A stretch of DNA of 9,370 nucleotides from Candidatus Omnitrophota bacterium (GTDB taxonomy: Bacteria > Omnitrophota > Gorgyraeia > Gygaellales > Profunditerraquicolaceae), in NCBI GenBank assembly GCA_028713875.1, contig JAQTNM010000043.1:1-9370 (forward strand). The letters are read 5' to 3'. The notes under the pieces are model-generated. The model had not been told where the DNA came from. It did not search any database and saw only the letters and a program-made list of their open reading frames with translations. A program made the translations under genes and the position numbers. The stretch's first letter is position 1. Every line of letters begins with the position of its first letter. Below, one piece after another: positions 1-7,008 of this stretch.

Positions 1-793
1 TGAAACCGAAAGGCTTGGTCCGGGCAGCCTCAATGACTTCCCAGATATCTATTTTCATCCTATGGGCCATCATGGCGACCTCGTCAATCAGGCCTATGTT
101 AACAATGCGGAAAGTGTTCTCCAGGAGTTTCACGGTCTCTGCTACCCGCGCGGAAGAAACCTTGACCACCTTATCAATGATAGTCTTATATACCAGCGCG
201 GCTAACTCTGCAGCCTGTTTATCCAGGCCTCCGATCACCTTCGGTATCTTATTTACGGGGTAATCTGCATTAGCCGGGTCTATGCGCTCAGGCGAAAAAG
301 CAAGATAAAAATCCCTTCCGCACTTAAAGCCATCGCGTTCCAGTAAAGGCAATATCACCTCCTCGGTTGTCCCGGGATAGGTAGTGCTTTCCAAAATTAC
401 CAGGTGGCCGGCCCGCAGATTTTTCCTGATCTGTTTCACTGCTTTTATAATAAAAGATATATCCGGGTGGTACTTGCGCTTTAGCGGAGTAGGCACGCAG
501 ATAATAATGACGTCGGCATTTCTTAAAAACCTGAAATCGCCTTCTGCTTTAAGGACGCCGGATGAAACCGCTCGTTTTAAATCTGCGCTTGAAACATCCG
601 TGATATAAGAAACCCCCCTGCGGATGGAACGCAGCCTGCCCTCGTCCACGTCAACCCCCAATACGCCCAGGCCCTTTTTGGCAAAGGCCATTGCCAGAGG
701 CAGGCCCACATAACCCAGGCCTACTACGGCAATCTTTAGTTTCCTGGCGGATATTTTTTTTCTAAAATCTTGCGCCGGGTTATTCCTTGTCAT
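1..793 (-). CDS. wbpA: UDP-N-acetylglucosamine 6-dehydrogenase, WbpA type (partial, C-terminus beyond window)
   Basis: Only the first 264 residues are visible; the frame is open to position 1. The family oxidises UDP-GlcNAc in two NAD-dependent steps to the uronic acid, a cytoplasmic precursor of acidic surface glycans. Residues 21-31 form the Rossmann dinucleotide loop (VVGLGYVGLP), followed by a second-strand Asp near residue 48. ESTTYPGTTEE (135-145), SPERIDPAN (167-175) and IPKVIGG (183-189) are the versions I associate with WbpA rather than WecC or UDP-glucose dehydrogenases. Lys222 and Asn226 (VKLLEN) match the catalytic Lys/Asn pair. The catalytic Cys motif should follow KPFGF just past the edge. 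The ATG overlaps the upstream ugd stop as ATGA, with AAAAGG (803-808) nine nt before it. A basic extension of about 18 residues precedes the Rossmann strand, which is usual here. WecC-like substrate use cannot be fully excluded. Confidence 0.88.
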   Translation of the reverse strand, partial: MTRNNPAQDFRKKISARKLKIAVVGLGYVGLPLAMAFAKKGLGVLGVDVDEGRLRSIRRGVSYITDVSSADLKRAVSSGVLKAEGDFRFLRNADVIIICVPTPLKRKYHPDISFIIKAVKQIRKNLRAGHLVILESTTYPGTTEEVILPLLERDGFKCGRDFYLAFSPERIDPANADYPVNKIPKVIGGLDKQAAELAALVYKTIIDKVVKVSSARVAETVKLLENTFRIVNIGLIDEVAMMAHRMKIDIWEVIEAARTKPFGF

Positions 794-2094
794 TTTTTAA
801 GACCTTTTCTGCCTATGCCTACATACCTAAAGCCTAATTTCTCCAGCTTTTGCGGTTCATAAATATTGCGCCCGTCAAAGACCAGCGGCCTTTTAAGCAA
901 CTTCTTGACCCGGTTAAAATCCAGCTCCTTGAATTCGTCCCATTCCGAGACGATCAAAAGGCAATCGCTGCCTCTGCATGCTTCATAAGGGTCTCTGCAG
1001 AAACGCACGCCTTTTAATACCTGCCTGGCTTTCCCCATTGCACAGGGGTCATAAGCCCTGACCCTGGAGCCTTCCTGTTGCAGGATGCGGATCAAATCCA
1101 GGGAAGGGGCGCTGCGTATGTCGTCGGTGTTCGGTTTAAAGGAAAGCCCCAGGACACCGATGGTCTTATCTTTAAGTATCCATAACGTATCCCTGACTTT
1201 ATTCAGGAAAAATTCCTTCTGTTCTTCGTTTATATCCTTGACTGCCTTAAGCAAATTGAAGTCATAGCCGAGTTTTTCGGATATCCTGATAAAGGCGTCC
1301 AGGTCTTTGGGAAAACATGAGCCGCCGTAACCTATGCCCGAATTTAAAAAAGCGGGGCCTATTCTTTTATCCAGCCCCATACCCTGGGCAACCTCCACGA
1401 CATCCGCGCCCACTTTGTCGCAGATGCGCGAGACCGCATTGATAAAGGAGATCTTGGCGGCCAGGAAAGAATTGGAAGCATGCTTGATAAGCTCTGCGGA
1501 CTTTATATCCGTAATGACCACGGGCGCCTTCAGCGGGCTGTACAGGCTTACGAGCAAATCCCGCGCTCTTTTTGATTCAATGCCGATAACGATCCTGTCG
1601 GGGTGCATAAAATCATTGATGGCCGAGCCCTCGCGCAGGAACTCCGGGTTTGAAGCTACGTCAAATTTGATCTTGCCTTTAAGGTGTGTTTCTATCGTAT
1701 GTTTGACCCACTTGCCCGTCTCAACCGGGACCGTGGATTTTTCCACTACCAAACGGTAATCATGCATATTGACTGCGATATTGCGCGCGACGTTCTCTAT
1801 GCCGGTAAGGTCAGCCTCGCCGTTGTGCAGCGGCGGGGTGCCTACGGCGATAAAAATAACCTGGCTGGACCTGACTGCTTCTTTTATGCTGCCCGTAAAA
1901 ACAAGCCTCTTCTTCTTTAAGTTGATCCTCACCAGTTCTTCCAGGCCGGGCTCATAAATCGGGATAGCGCCTTTCTTAAGCGCTTTGATCTTTGCGGGAT
2001 CGTTATCCACGCAAAAAACCCGGTTGCCTAATTCGGCAAAGCAGGCGCCGGTGACTAACCCCACGTAACCCGAACCGATGATGGATATATTCAT
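790..2094 (-). CDS. ugd: UDP-glucose 6-dehydrogenase
   Basis: Oxidises UDP-glucose to UDP-glucuronate with two NAD+ in the cytoplasm, supplying glucuronate and derived sugars for LPS or capsule. At 434 residues it has the normal bacterial length. The N-terminal Rossmann loop is GSGYVGLVTG (7-16). VGTPP (84-88), EKSTVPVETG (118-127) and NPEFLREG (149-156) line the cofactor and sugar sites. ELIKHASNSFLA (201-212) contributes Lys204 and Asn208. GIGYGGSCFPKD (253-264) contains the nucleophile Cys260 and Asp264. The C-terminal UDP-binding domain begins with the FKPNTDDIRSAP segment (319-330). All expected catalytic residues are present. The gene follows lptD after 44 nt and overlaps the next dehydrogenase gene by 4 nt, so the two are probably translated together. 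A strong GGGAGGAG ribosome site lies 11 nt upstream of the ATG. Confidence 0.96.
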   Translation of the reverse strand: MNISIIGSGYVGLVTGACFAELGNRVFCVDNDPAKIKALKKGAIPIYEPGLEELVRINLKKKRLVFTGSIKEAVRSSQVIFIAVGTPPLHNGEADLTGIENVARNIAVNMHDYRLVVEKSTVPVETGKWVKHTIETHLKGKIKFDVASNPEFLREGSAINDFMHPDRIVIGIESKRARDLLVSLYSPLKAPVVITDIKSAELIKHASNSFLAAKISFINAVSRICDKVGADVVEVAQGMGLDKRIGPAFLNSGIGYGGSCFPKDLDAFIRISEKLGYDFNLLKAVKDINEEQKEFFLNKVRDTLWILKDKTIGVLGLSFKPNTDDIRSAPSLDLIRILQQEGSRVRAYDPCAMGKARQVLKGVRFCRDPYEACRGSDCLLIVSEWDEFKELDFNRVKKLLKRPLVFDGRNIYEPQKLEKLGFRYVGIGRKGLKK

Positions 2095-2105
2095 AGTTTT
2101 ATAAA

Positions 2106-2113
2106 CTCCTCCC
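2106..2113 (-). promoter_or_regulatory. Ribosome binding site of ugd
   Basis: GGGAGGAG on the minus strand, 11 nt before the ugd ATG at 2094. It is the strongest Shine-Dalgarno match among the junctions here. It sits in the 44-nt lptD-ugd gap, the only junction of block B that is not an overlap or a 2-nt gap. No hairpin with a T-tract is visible in the gap, so readthrough from lptD is likely. Confidence 0.75.
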
Positions 2114-2138
2114 GGTAAAAAATAAATCCCTTGAGTTT

Positions 2139-4334
2139 CTACTGCGAACCTGATGCGGGTTGGTGGTAAATCTGGTCAAATGGGATTTCCATTTCCGGAA
2201 ATGCCTTCAGCCTGAATATCAACCAGACGGTGTTGCCGCTGTCTTTTGAGACATCATAACCCAGGTCCATGCTCCAGCAATGCAGGTCCCGCGTAATGAT
2301 GTATTGCTGCTCTCTGAATCCTTTTTCTACAGAGACGCCGTCCCTCATGTTGTAACACTCATAAATAGATATTTTCCATTTAGGGTTCAGGCGCCAGTTA
2401 AAGCTTGCGGTTATTTCGTTGCCGCCGCCGCGCTCATAACGCTGGCCTAAACCGAAGGAACGCCCATTTTGAAAATCAAAGGTAATGTTATAATTGACGT
2501 CGGTAAAACGGTTGTAATTAGGGTCTGAGCGCGGGACAGAGCGGTTATATGTTGCGGTCGCCTCAAAGCGCATCCACGAATAAGGCAAAAGTTTTATTCT
2601 ATATAAAAAGTCCGAGAGGTTGCCGCCGTGCTTATCTGTGGTGTTGGGCTTAAAATTGTAATTGGTAGTCACCAATATATCCACCAAATCCACGCTTTTT
2701 CCCTCCCGTTTGGTTTGCAGCTTATTGGATAACTGCAAGGTAGCGGCATTGCTGGCGGTGATGGCATCCACGCTGTCTATCTGTTTGAGCTTTGAGTTTA
2801 ATATCGTGGGCGTGTGGTTATAGGTATAAGCTATGGTAGGAGTGATTATATGCCTTAAGCCGTTTATATCCAACCTTAAAAAGTTGGAATGGACATTAAA
2901 CACGCGGTAAAATTTTGTGCTGGCGTCTGCCCCGGCGTAAAATACTGTGCGCGGGGGGATGGTGTTGCCGTTGACATCTTTGTCATAATAAGTCTGACGG
3001 CTGGCGACAAATGGGGTCAAATTTACGAATGCCACCCTCAGGGGCCGGGAAAATTTATTTGTGGTATCAAGCCTCGTATAGTGCGGACCGTCAGGCGCAG
3101 AGTTATACTGCGCGAATGAACTGTTATTATCAAAATAAAGCAAAGTGTCGCCGATCTCCATGCTCGGTATGCTGTATTTTACCTCCGGCAATTTCTCCAA
3201 TTGGGTATACCAGCTATTGGTGCGCGGCTGGACAAGAATATCGGCGCTGGAATATCCGAATGAATGGTGGAATAGAGCATAAGAGAGCGGAAATTCGTCC
3301 TTTTCGTATTCGCGGGGGAAATAATCCTTGAGGATGTTATAGTCGGTGCCCAGCTGCTTTCTTTTGGAATCCACTATCTTATAATATTCCGAGACCACGT
3401 TGGTCTGATTGTCTATATCCCACTTATGGCGCCAGCGCAGCATGTATCTGCGGAATTTGTTAGGGTCGCCTGCGGGCTGGCTCTTGTCATCTTCATAGGC
3501 ATAATAGTATTTTAAATCTCCCTTGCCTATATTCGGGGTGGTATAATTGGCCCCGAACCCCTCTGCCAGGCCCAGCTTCTGGCGCCAATCAAAATAAACC
3601 CTGCCGGTGACGTTATCGGTAATCTGATATCTCCAGGCGCTCAGCATATACGCGCCCCAGTCTTTTTTGGTGCCGGGCATTAACTGGACGTGCATGAGCG
3701 GGTCCTTAAAACTATGGACATACTGCGGCAGGTAAAGTATCGGGACATCGCCCACGTATAAACCGGTGCCCCTGATCTCTATTTTATCGTGGGGGAAAAA
3801 ATCCACCTTCTTGGAGCTTAACCGGTAATGGGGGTGATCAAAGCTGCAGGTAGTAGCATAGCCTTTGAGGGCGATAAATTCGGCATCGCTTATTTTTTCT
3901 ATTTTCTGGGCCTGGCCGAAAAAAGGGGCTGATTTGAAATTCGCATTGAAGATTATGCCGGACTTAGTCTGAAAGTTGTAAGTTGCCCTGCTGCCTTCAA
4001 TGATGCCTTTCGGATCTTCTATCCTGACATTGCCTTCAGCCTGGGCATCTTTGGTTTCGGTATTTATGGTCATCTTCTGGCAGCTTAATCTTGTATCCCC
4101 GGAAACTACCACCACGTTTCCCGAAGCCGTAGCCTCATTTTTATCCGTGGCGTATTCCACGCTGTCGCCGTTGATAATTACGGGACCTTTGATCTTGTCT
4201 TGCGCGGCGTATAAAGCGGGGGTTCCCAAAAATATACAGAGCGCAAACCCTGCGATCCAAATGGAGCCCGCCCAGGTTAAAAGCCCCGATAGTATAAAGA
4301 TCCTGTCAGACGGGATTTGCGGTTTAGCTGGCAT
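2139..4334 (-). CDS. lptD: LPS-assembly protein LptD (OstA/Imp), outer-membrane LPS inserter
   Basis: LptD forms the outer-membrane plug-and-barrel complex with LptE and inserts LPS into the outer leaflet. The 731 residues compare well with E. coli LptD (784). Residues 1-44 look like a signal peptide, with a hydrophobic run at about 12-40 and a likely cut after PALYA. Residues 48-150 form the OstA/LptA-like periplasmic domain with its repeating beta pattern (INGDSVEY, ASGNVVV, AEGNVRI). ATTCSFDHPHYRL (160-172) and VPILYLPQYV (197-206) mark the junction to the barrel. From about 230 to the end the chain is rich in alternating aromatic strands and closes with an IFRLKAFPEMEIPF barrel strand. 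The mature protein has four Cys: 85, 163, 660 and 686. The ATG is 2 nt after the transaldolase stop with no clear Shine-Dalgarno, so translation is probably coupled. No LptE gene is visible. Confidence 0.93.
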   Translation of the reverse strand: MPAKPQIPSDRIFILSGLLTWAGSIWIAGFALCIFLGTPALYAAQDKIKGPVIINGDSVEYATDKNEATASGNVVVVSGDTRLSCQKMTINTETKDAQAEGNVRIEDPKGIIEGSRATYNFQTKSGIIFNANFKSAPFFGQAQKIEKISDAEFIALKGYATTCSFDHPHYRLSSKKVDFFPHDKIEIRGTGLYVGDVPILYLPQYVHSFKDPLMHVQLMPGTKKDWGAYMLSAWRYQITDNVTGRVYFDWRQKLGLAEGFGANYTTPNIGKGDLKYYYAYEDDKSQPAGDPNKFRRYMLRWRHKWDIDNQTNVVSEYYKIVDSKRKQLGTDYNILKDYFPREYEKDEFPLSYALFHHSFGYSSADILVQPRTNSWYTQLEKLPEVKYSIPSMEIGDTLLYFDNNSSFAQYNSAPDGPHYTRLDTTNKFSRPLRVAFVNLTPFVASRQTYYDKDVNGNTIPPRTVFYAGADASTKFYRVFNVHSNFLRLDINGLRHIITPTIAYTYNHTPTILNSKLKQIDSVDAITASNAATLQLSNKLQTKREGKSVDLVDILVTTNYNFKPNTTDKHGGNLSDFLYRIKLLPYSWMRFEATATYNRSVPRSDPNYNRFTDVNYNITFDFQNGRSFGLGQRYERGGGNEITASFNWRLNPKWKISIYECYNMRDGVSVEKGFREQQYIITRDLHCWSMDLGYDVSKDSGNTVWLIFRLKAFPEMEIPFDQIYHQPASGSQ

Positions 4335-4336
4335 GC

Positions 4337-4984
4337 CTATTTCTGAGGTATATTTTTATAGTCGTCTAAGAACCGCTGGATGCCGATATCTGTCAGCGGA
4401 TGTTTTATCAGTTGTTCAATAACCGTAAAGGGCACGGTGGCTATGTCCGCGCCGATCTTCGCCGCTTCTATGACGTGCAGGGGATTACGCACCGAAGCCA
4501 CGATGATCCGGGTCTTAAAACCGTAATTTAAATAGATCTGCCTTATGTCCCTGATCAGGTCTATGCCGGTAGAACTTATGTCATCAAGCCTGCCGATGAA
4601 CGCAGAGACAAAATCCGCTCCTGCCTTGGCTGCAAGCAGGGCCTGGGATGCCGAGAAACACAGGGTAACGTTACTCTTAATGCCCTCTTGAGCTAAGAGC
4701 CTTACCGCCTTCAATCCTTCTTTTACGAGCGGGATCTTGACTACGATATTTTTGGCTATTTTTGAAAGCTGGCGCGCCTCGGTTACCATCTCCGGGGACG
4801 CAAGGGCGATCACCTCGGCTGAAACCGGGCCGGGGACTATAGAGCATATCTCTTTCAACAAAATGCCGGCAGCGGTCTTTTCCCTGGCAATCAAAGTAGG
4901 GTTCGTAGTCACCCCGTCGATTAATCCCAGGGATGAAGCTTCTTTTATTTCCCTGATATTAGCGGTATCAATGAATATTTTCAT
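4337..4984 (-). CDS. tal: Transaldolase, TalC/MipB/FSA family (often auto-named fructose-6-phosphate aldolase)
   Basis: A small (215 aa) class I aldolase TIM barrel. Transaldolase moves dihydroxyacetone between fructose 6-phosphate/erythrose 4-phosphate and glyceraldehyde 3-phosphate/sedoheptulose 7-phosphate in the cytoplasm. FIDTANIREI (4-13) and GVTTNPTLI (24-32) are the family opening. Lys83 in VVKIPL is the Schiff-base lysine. Thr107, Arg132 and Ser164 match the remaining active-site positions of E. coli FsaA with an offset of two. The two positions that separate true transaldolases from FSA are Glu57 (FSA has Gln) and Phe129 (FSA has Tyr). Both are of the transaldolase kind, so I prefer transaldolase. 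The gene starts 2 nt after the ROK kinase stop, with AGAAGG (4992-4997) seven nt upstream, and ends 2 nt before lptD. It is clearly part of the same transcript. Confidence 0.9.
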   Translation of the reverse strand: MKIFIDTANIREIKEASSLGLIDGVTTNPTLIAREKTAAGILLKEICSIVPGPVSAEVIALASPEMVTEARQLSKIAKNIVVKIPLVKEGLKAVRLLAQEGIKSNVTLCFSASQALLAAKAGADFVSAFIGRLDDISSTGIDLIRDIRQIYLNYGFKTRIIVASVRNPLHVIEAAKIGADIATVPFTVIEQLIKHPLTDIGIQRFLDDYKNIPQK

Positions 4985-4986
4985 AT

Positions 4987-5907
4987 TTACGCCTTCTCTG
5001 CCGCCAGTATCGCGGCGCCGATCAGTCCTGCGTCATTGCCTAATCTTGCCCGCAGGATCCTGACGTGTTTTGCCTGCACGGGCATGGCCTGTTCTGCCAC
5101 GGTTGACCTTATTTTATCAAAAAGCACTTTTCCTGCATTAGCTATGCCACCGCCTATGACCACGCAATCCGGGTTAAGCAGGTTTATCACTCCGGCAAGG
5201 ACCATGCCTAAGCGCCTGCCTGCTTTAATCCATATGGCCCTGGCTTTGCTGTGGCCGGAATTAGCCAGGCGGCTTAATTCCTCCAAAGAAATATTTCTTT
5301 TAAAAACGCGCTTTGCCTCTTGCGTGATCCGCTTATTGCCTATATAAGCCTCGATGCAGGCCCTGCCGCCGCAGTTGCATTTCGGGCCGTATTCGTTGAG
5401 CGGGATATGGCCTATTTCACCGGCAGCATAGCTGCTTCCGCGGTAAAGCTTACCCTCAAGGATAATCCCTCCTCCTACGCCTGTGCCCAGGGTAATGCAG
5501 ACAGCGTTCCTGGCGCCCTTTGCCGCCCCCAGCGTACACTCCGCCAGGCCCATCAGGTTTGCGTCATTATCCATGAACACGGGTAAACCTAATTTTCTTT
5601 CCAGGATCCCCCTTAGCTTCACATCCTTCCAGCCCGGGATATTGGGAAAAAAATGCACGCTCCCCCTTTTGATATCGATGGAGCCGGGCAGACCCAACCC
5701 TACCCCCAGAATATTATTCTTATTTAAACGATTTTCTTTTTTTACCTTGTTTACGGCATAAACTATAGCCGCTATCAAAGTGTTTTTATTTGAGAATTTC
5801 CTGGTATGCAGGGTTTCCCTGGAGAGTATCCGGTACCTGGGATCAAGGAGGGCGATCTTCAAATTTGTCCCGCCCAGATCAATGCTGATTATAAAACGCG
5901 TTGCCAT
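4987..5907 (-). CDS. ROK-family sugar kinase, probable glucokinase
   Basis: Phosphorylates a hexose, most likely glucose, with ATP in the cytoplasm. It is 306 residues long. The ATP phosphate loop DLGGTN is at 10-15 and the second glycine-rich loop TLGTGVGGG at 139-147. DNDAN (113-117) supplies the catalytic base Asp115, and the sugar-site residues Glu164 and His167 lie in GEIGHI. The zinc ligands are His167 and Cys177, 179 and 184 in CNCGGRACIE, followed by Glu186. The usual Gly before the third Cys is Ala183. There is no N-terminal helix-turn-helix, so this is a kinase and not a NagC/XylR-type repressor. NIPGWKDV (89-96) fits bacterial glucokinases, but mannose, fructose or N-acetylhexosamine cannot be excluded. 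No Shine-Dalgarno precedes the ATG, and no other in-frame start is near. It appears to open the block B transcript. Confidence 0.9.
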   Translation of the reverse strand: MATRFIISIDLGGTNLKIALLDPRYRILSRETLHTRKFSNKNTLIAAIVYAVNKVKKENRLNKNNILGVGLGLPGSIDIKRGSVHFFPNIPGWKDVKLRGILERKLGLPVFMDNDANLMGLAECTLGAAKGARNAVCITLGTGVGGGIILEGKLYRGSSYAAGEIGHIPLNEYGPKCNCGGRACIEAYIGNKRITQEAKRVFKRNISLEELSRLANSGHSKARAIWIKAGRRLGMVLAGVINLLNPDCVVIGGGIANAGKVLFDKIRSTVAEQAMPVQAKHVRILRARLGNDAGLIGAAILAAEKA

Positions 5908-5916
5908 AATTTTTGT

Positions 5917-5945
5917 ATTTTATATTAAAGTCGGTTTAATTGCAA
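5917..5945 (-). promoter_or_regulatory. Candidate sigma-70-like promoter of the ROK kinase operon
   Basis: Read on the minus strand, TTGCAA (5945-5940) is followed after 17 nt by TAAAAT (5922-5917). An overlapping TATAAA (5924-5919) would give a 15-nt spacer. The -10 candidate ends only 9 nt before the ATG, so the transcript would have almost no 5' leader. This agrees with the missing Shine-Dalgarno. The segment is AT-rich, so chance matches are likely. This is inference from motif and spacing only. Confidence 0.4.
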
Positions 5946-5995
5946 GTCCCGTTACAAATATTTGCTATAGATTATCATAAAATTTGTAACGGGAC
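5946..5995. repeat. Perfect 14-bp inverted repeat with 22-nt centre
   Basis: GTCCCGTTACAAAT (5946-5959) is repeated exactly in inverted orientation at 5982-5995, separated by an AT-rich 22-nt centre. It fills most of the gap between the second cyclase stop and the ROK kinase start, and it ends right next to the candidate -35 element. It is not a typical intrinsic terminator, because no T-run follows on either strand and the loop is long. It could be an operator, a bidirectional RNA hairpin, or a copy of a dispersed palindromic repeat. Confidence 0.85.
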
Positions 5996-6009
5996 AAGAA
6001 ATAATCTTA

Positions 6010-7008
6010 TTATTTCTCGGATTCATATACGCAAACCCTGTTTCTGCCCGCCTGTTTTGCCCAATAGAGAGCCTGGTCTGCTTTATCTATGAGTTCGTGT
6101 ATATCGCGGCCGTGGGAAGGAAATACCGAAACGCCTACGCTGATCGTTACTTTCAGATCCTCATCATACGCGCGGATATGCCTGGATTCCAGGGAATGCC
6201 GGATACGTTCCGCGGCAAGCATTGCGCCTGTCCTGTCGGTCTCGGTAAGGATTATGGAAAATTCCTCTCCTCCGTAACGGCTTACCAGGTCTATCTGCCT
6301 TAAGCTGTCTTTGATTATTTTCGCCGTCTCCTTCAATATCACATCCCCGACTAAATGGCCGTAACGGTCATTGTATTCCTTGAAATGGTCTATATCCACC
6401 ATGAGGAATGCAAAGCTGTATCTGAACTGTTTTGAACGCTTCAGTTCCTCTCCGAGCCTCTCCAGGAAGTACCTGCGGCTCAGTATCCCCGTGAGCCCGT
6501 CGATGATCGCCAGTTCCTGGACCTTCTGATAAAGAAGCGAGCGTTTGACTCCGAGCAAAAACTGATTGGCAAGTATGGAGAATTTTTCTTTATCCTCCTC
6601 GGCCACGCCTTTTGCCACCAGATACCCCAGGTATTCGGTATCAATCTTAAGCGGCATGACCGTATAGTCTTTATATTCCGCCTCATTGATATGGCTATCA
6701 ATAAGCTTACATTCCTGCACGCGGATATATTTGGCGATCTCATGTTCAAAAGTTCCGAATACCTTGGTCACATCCAGATGCTTGCATATCTGCTTGGTTA
6801 TATTATAGAGGGCCACCGTATGCTCCAGGGTTACTTTAAGCCCGTTGTTATCGTTTTTAAGCTTGGCATTATCGGCGCATATTTTATTGTATTCCTCATC
6901 TTTAGCGGCATAATCTTTTTTCATATGCGAATTCGACCCGGCAAAGATCCTTTCCAGAAGGATATATAAAGATACTGTTAACGTGCTCATGATGATCAGG
7001 TTAAGCAT
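6010..7008 (-). CDS. Membrane-anchored GGDEF diguanylate cyclase with intact I-site
   Basis: Synthesises c-di-GMP from two GTP. The 332 residues begin with one hydrophobic segment (about 2-22). A charged, probably coiled-coil linker (about 28-60) and a diverged GAF-like region (about 60-160) follow, then a complete GGDEF domain (about 163-328). The active-site motif is GGEEF (246-250). Asp205 (metal), Asn213 and Asp222 (guanine), and Glu248 line up with Asp327, Asn335, Asp344 and Glu370 of Caulobacter PleD. RQID (237-240), exactly five residues before GGEEF, is the RxxD inhibitory site. The ATG lies inside the end of the upstream cyclase gene (8-nt overlap), with GGGTGAT close upstream; Met7 is a weaker alternative start. 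The gene ends with TAATAA. The signal sensed is unknown. The catalytic call is strong, while the GAF-like call is tentative. Confidence 0.93.
   Translation of the reverse strand: MLNLIIMSTLTVSLYILLERIFAGSNSHMKKDYAAKDEEYNKICADNAKLKNDNNGLKVTLEHTVALYNITKQICKHLDVTKVFGTFEHEIAKYIRVQECKLIDSHINEAEYKDYTVMPLKIDTEYLGYLVAKGVAEEDKEKFSILANQFLLGVKRSLLYQKVQELAIIDGLTGILSRRYFLERLGEELKRSKQFRYSFAFLMVDIDHFKEYNDRYGHLVGDVILKETAKIIKDSLRQIDLVSRYGGEEFSIILTETDRTGAMLAAERIRHSLESRHIRAYDEDLKVTISVGVSVFPSHGRDIHELIDKADQALYWAKQAGRNRVCVYESEK

Noticed and set aside
1334..1759. Plus-strand reading frame of 141 codons, and other plus-strand frames throughout
   Set aside because: They lie antisense to well-recognised genes, resemble no known family, and are explained as shadows of the minus-strand genes.
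5365..5385. ROK zinc motif with Ala183 in place of the usual Gly
   Set aside because: All zinc ligands and the following Glu are present. A Gly-to-Ala change at a non-ligand position is likely neutral.
5946..5995. Inverted repeat as a classical Rho-independent terminator
   Set aside because: The loop is 22 nt, and neither strand has a T-tract after the stem, so the standard signature is missing.
6480..6749. Minus-strand frame of 89 codons inside the second cyclase gene
   Set aside because: It overlaps the confidently identified cyclase in another frame and has an Arg/Ser/Ile-rich composition typical of out-of-frame reading.
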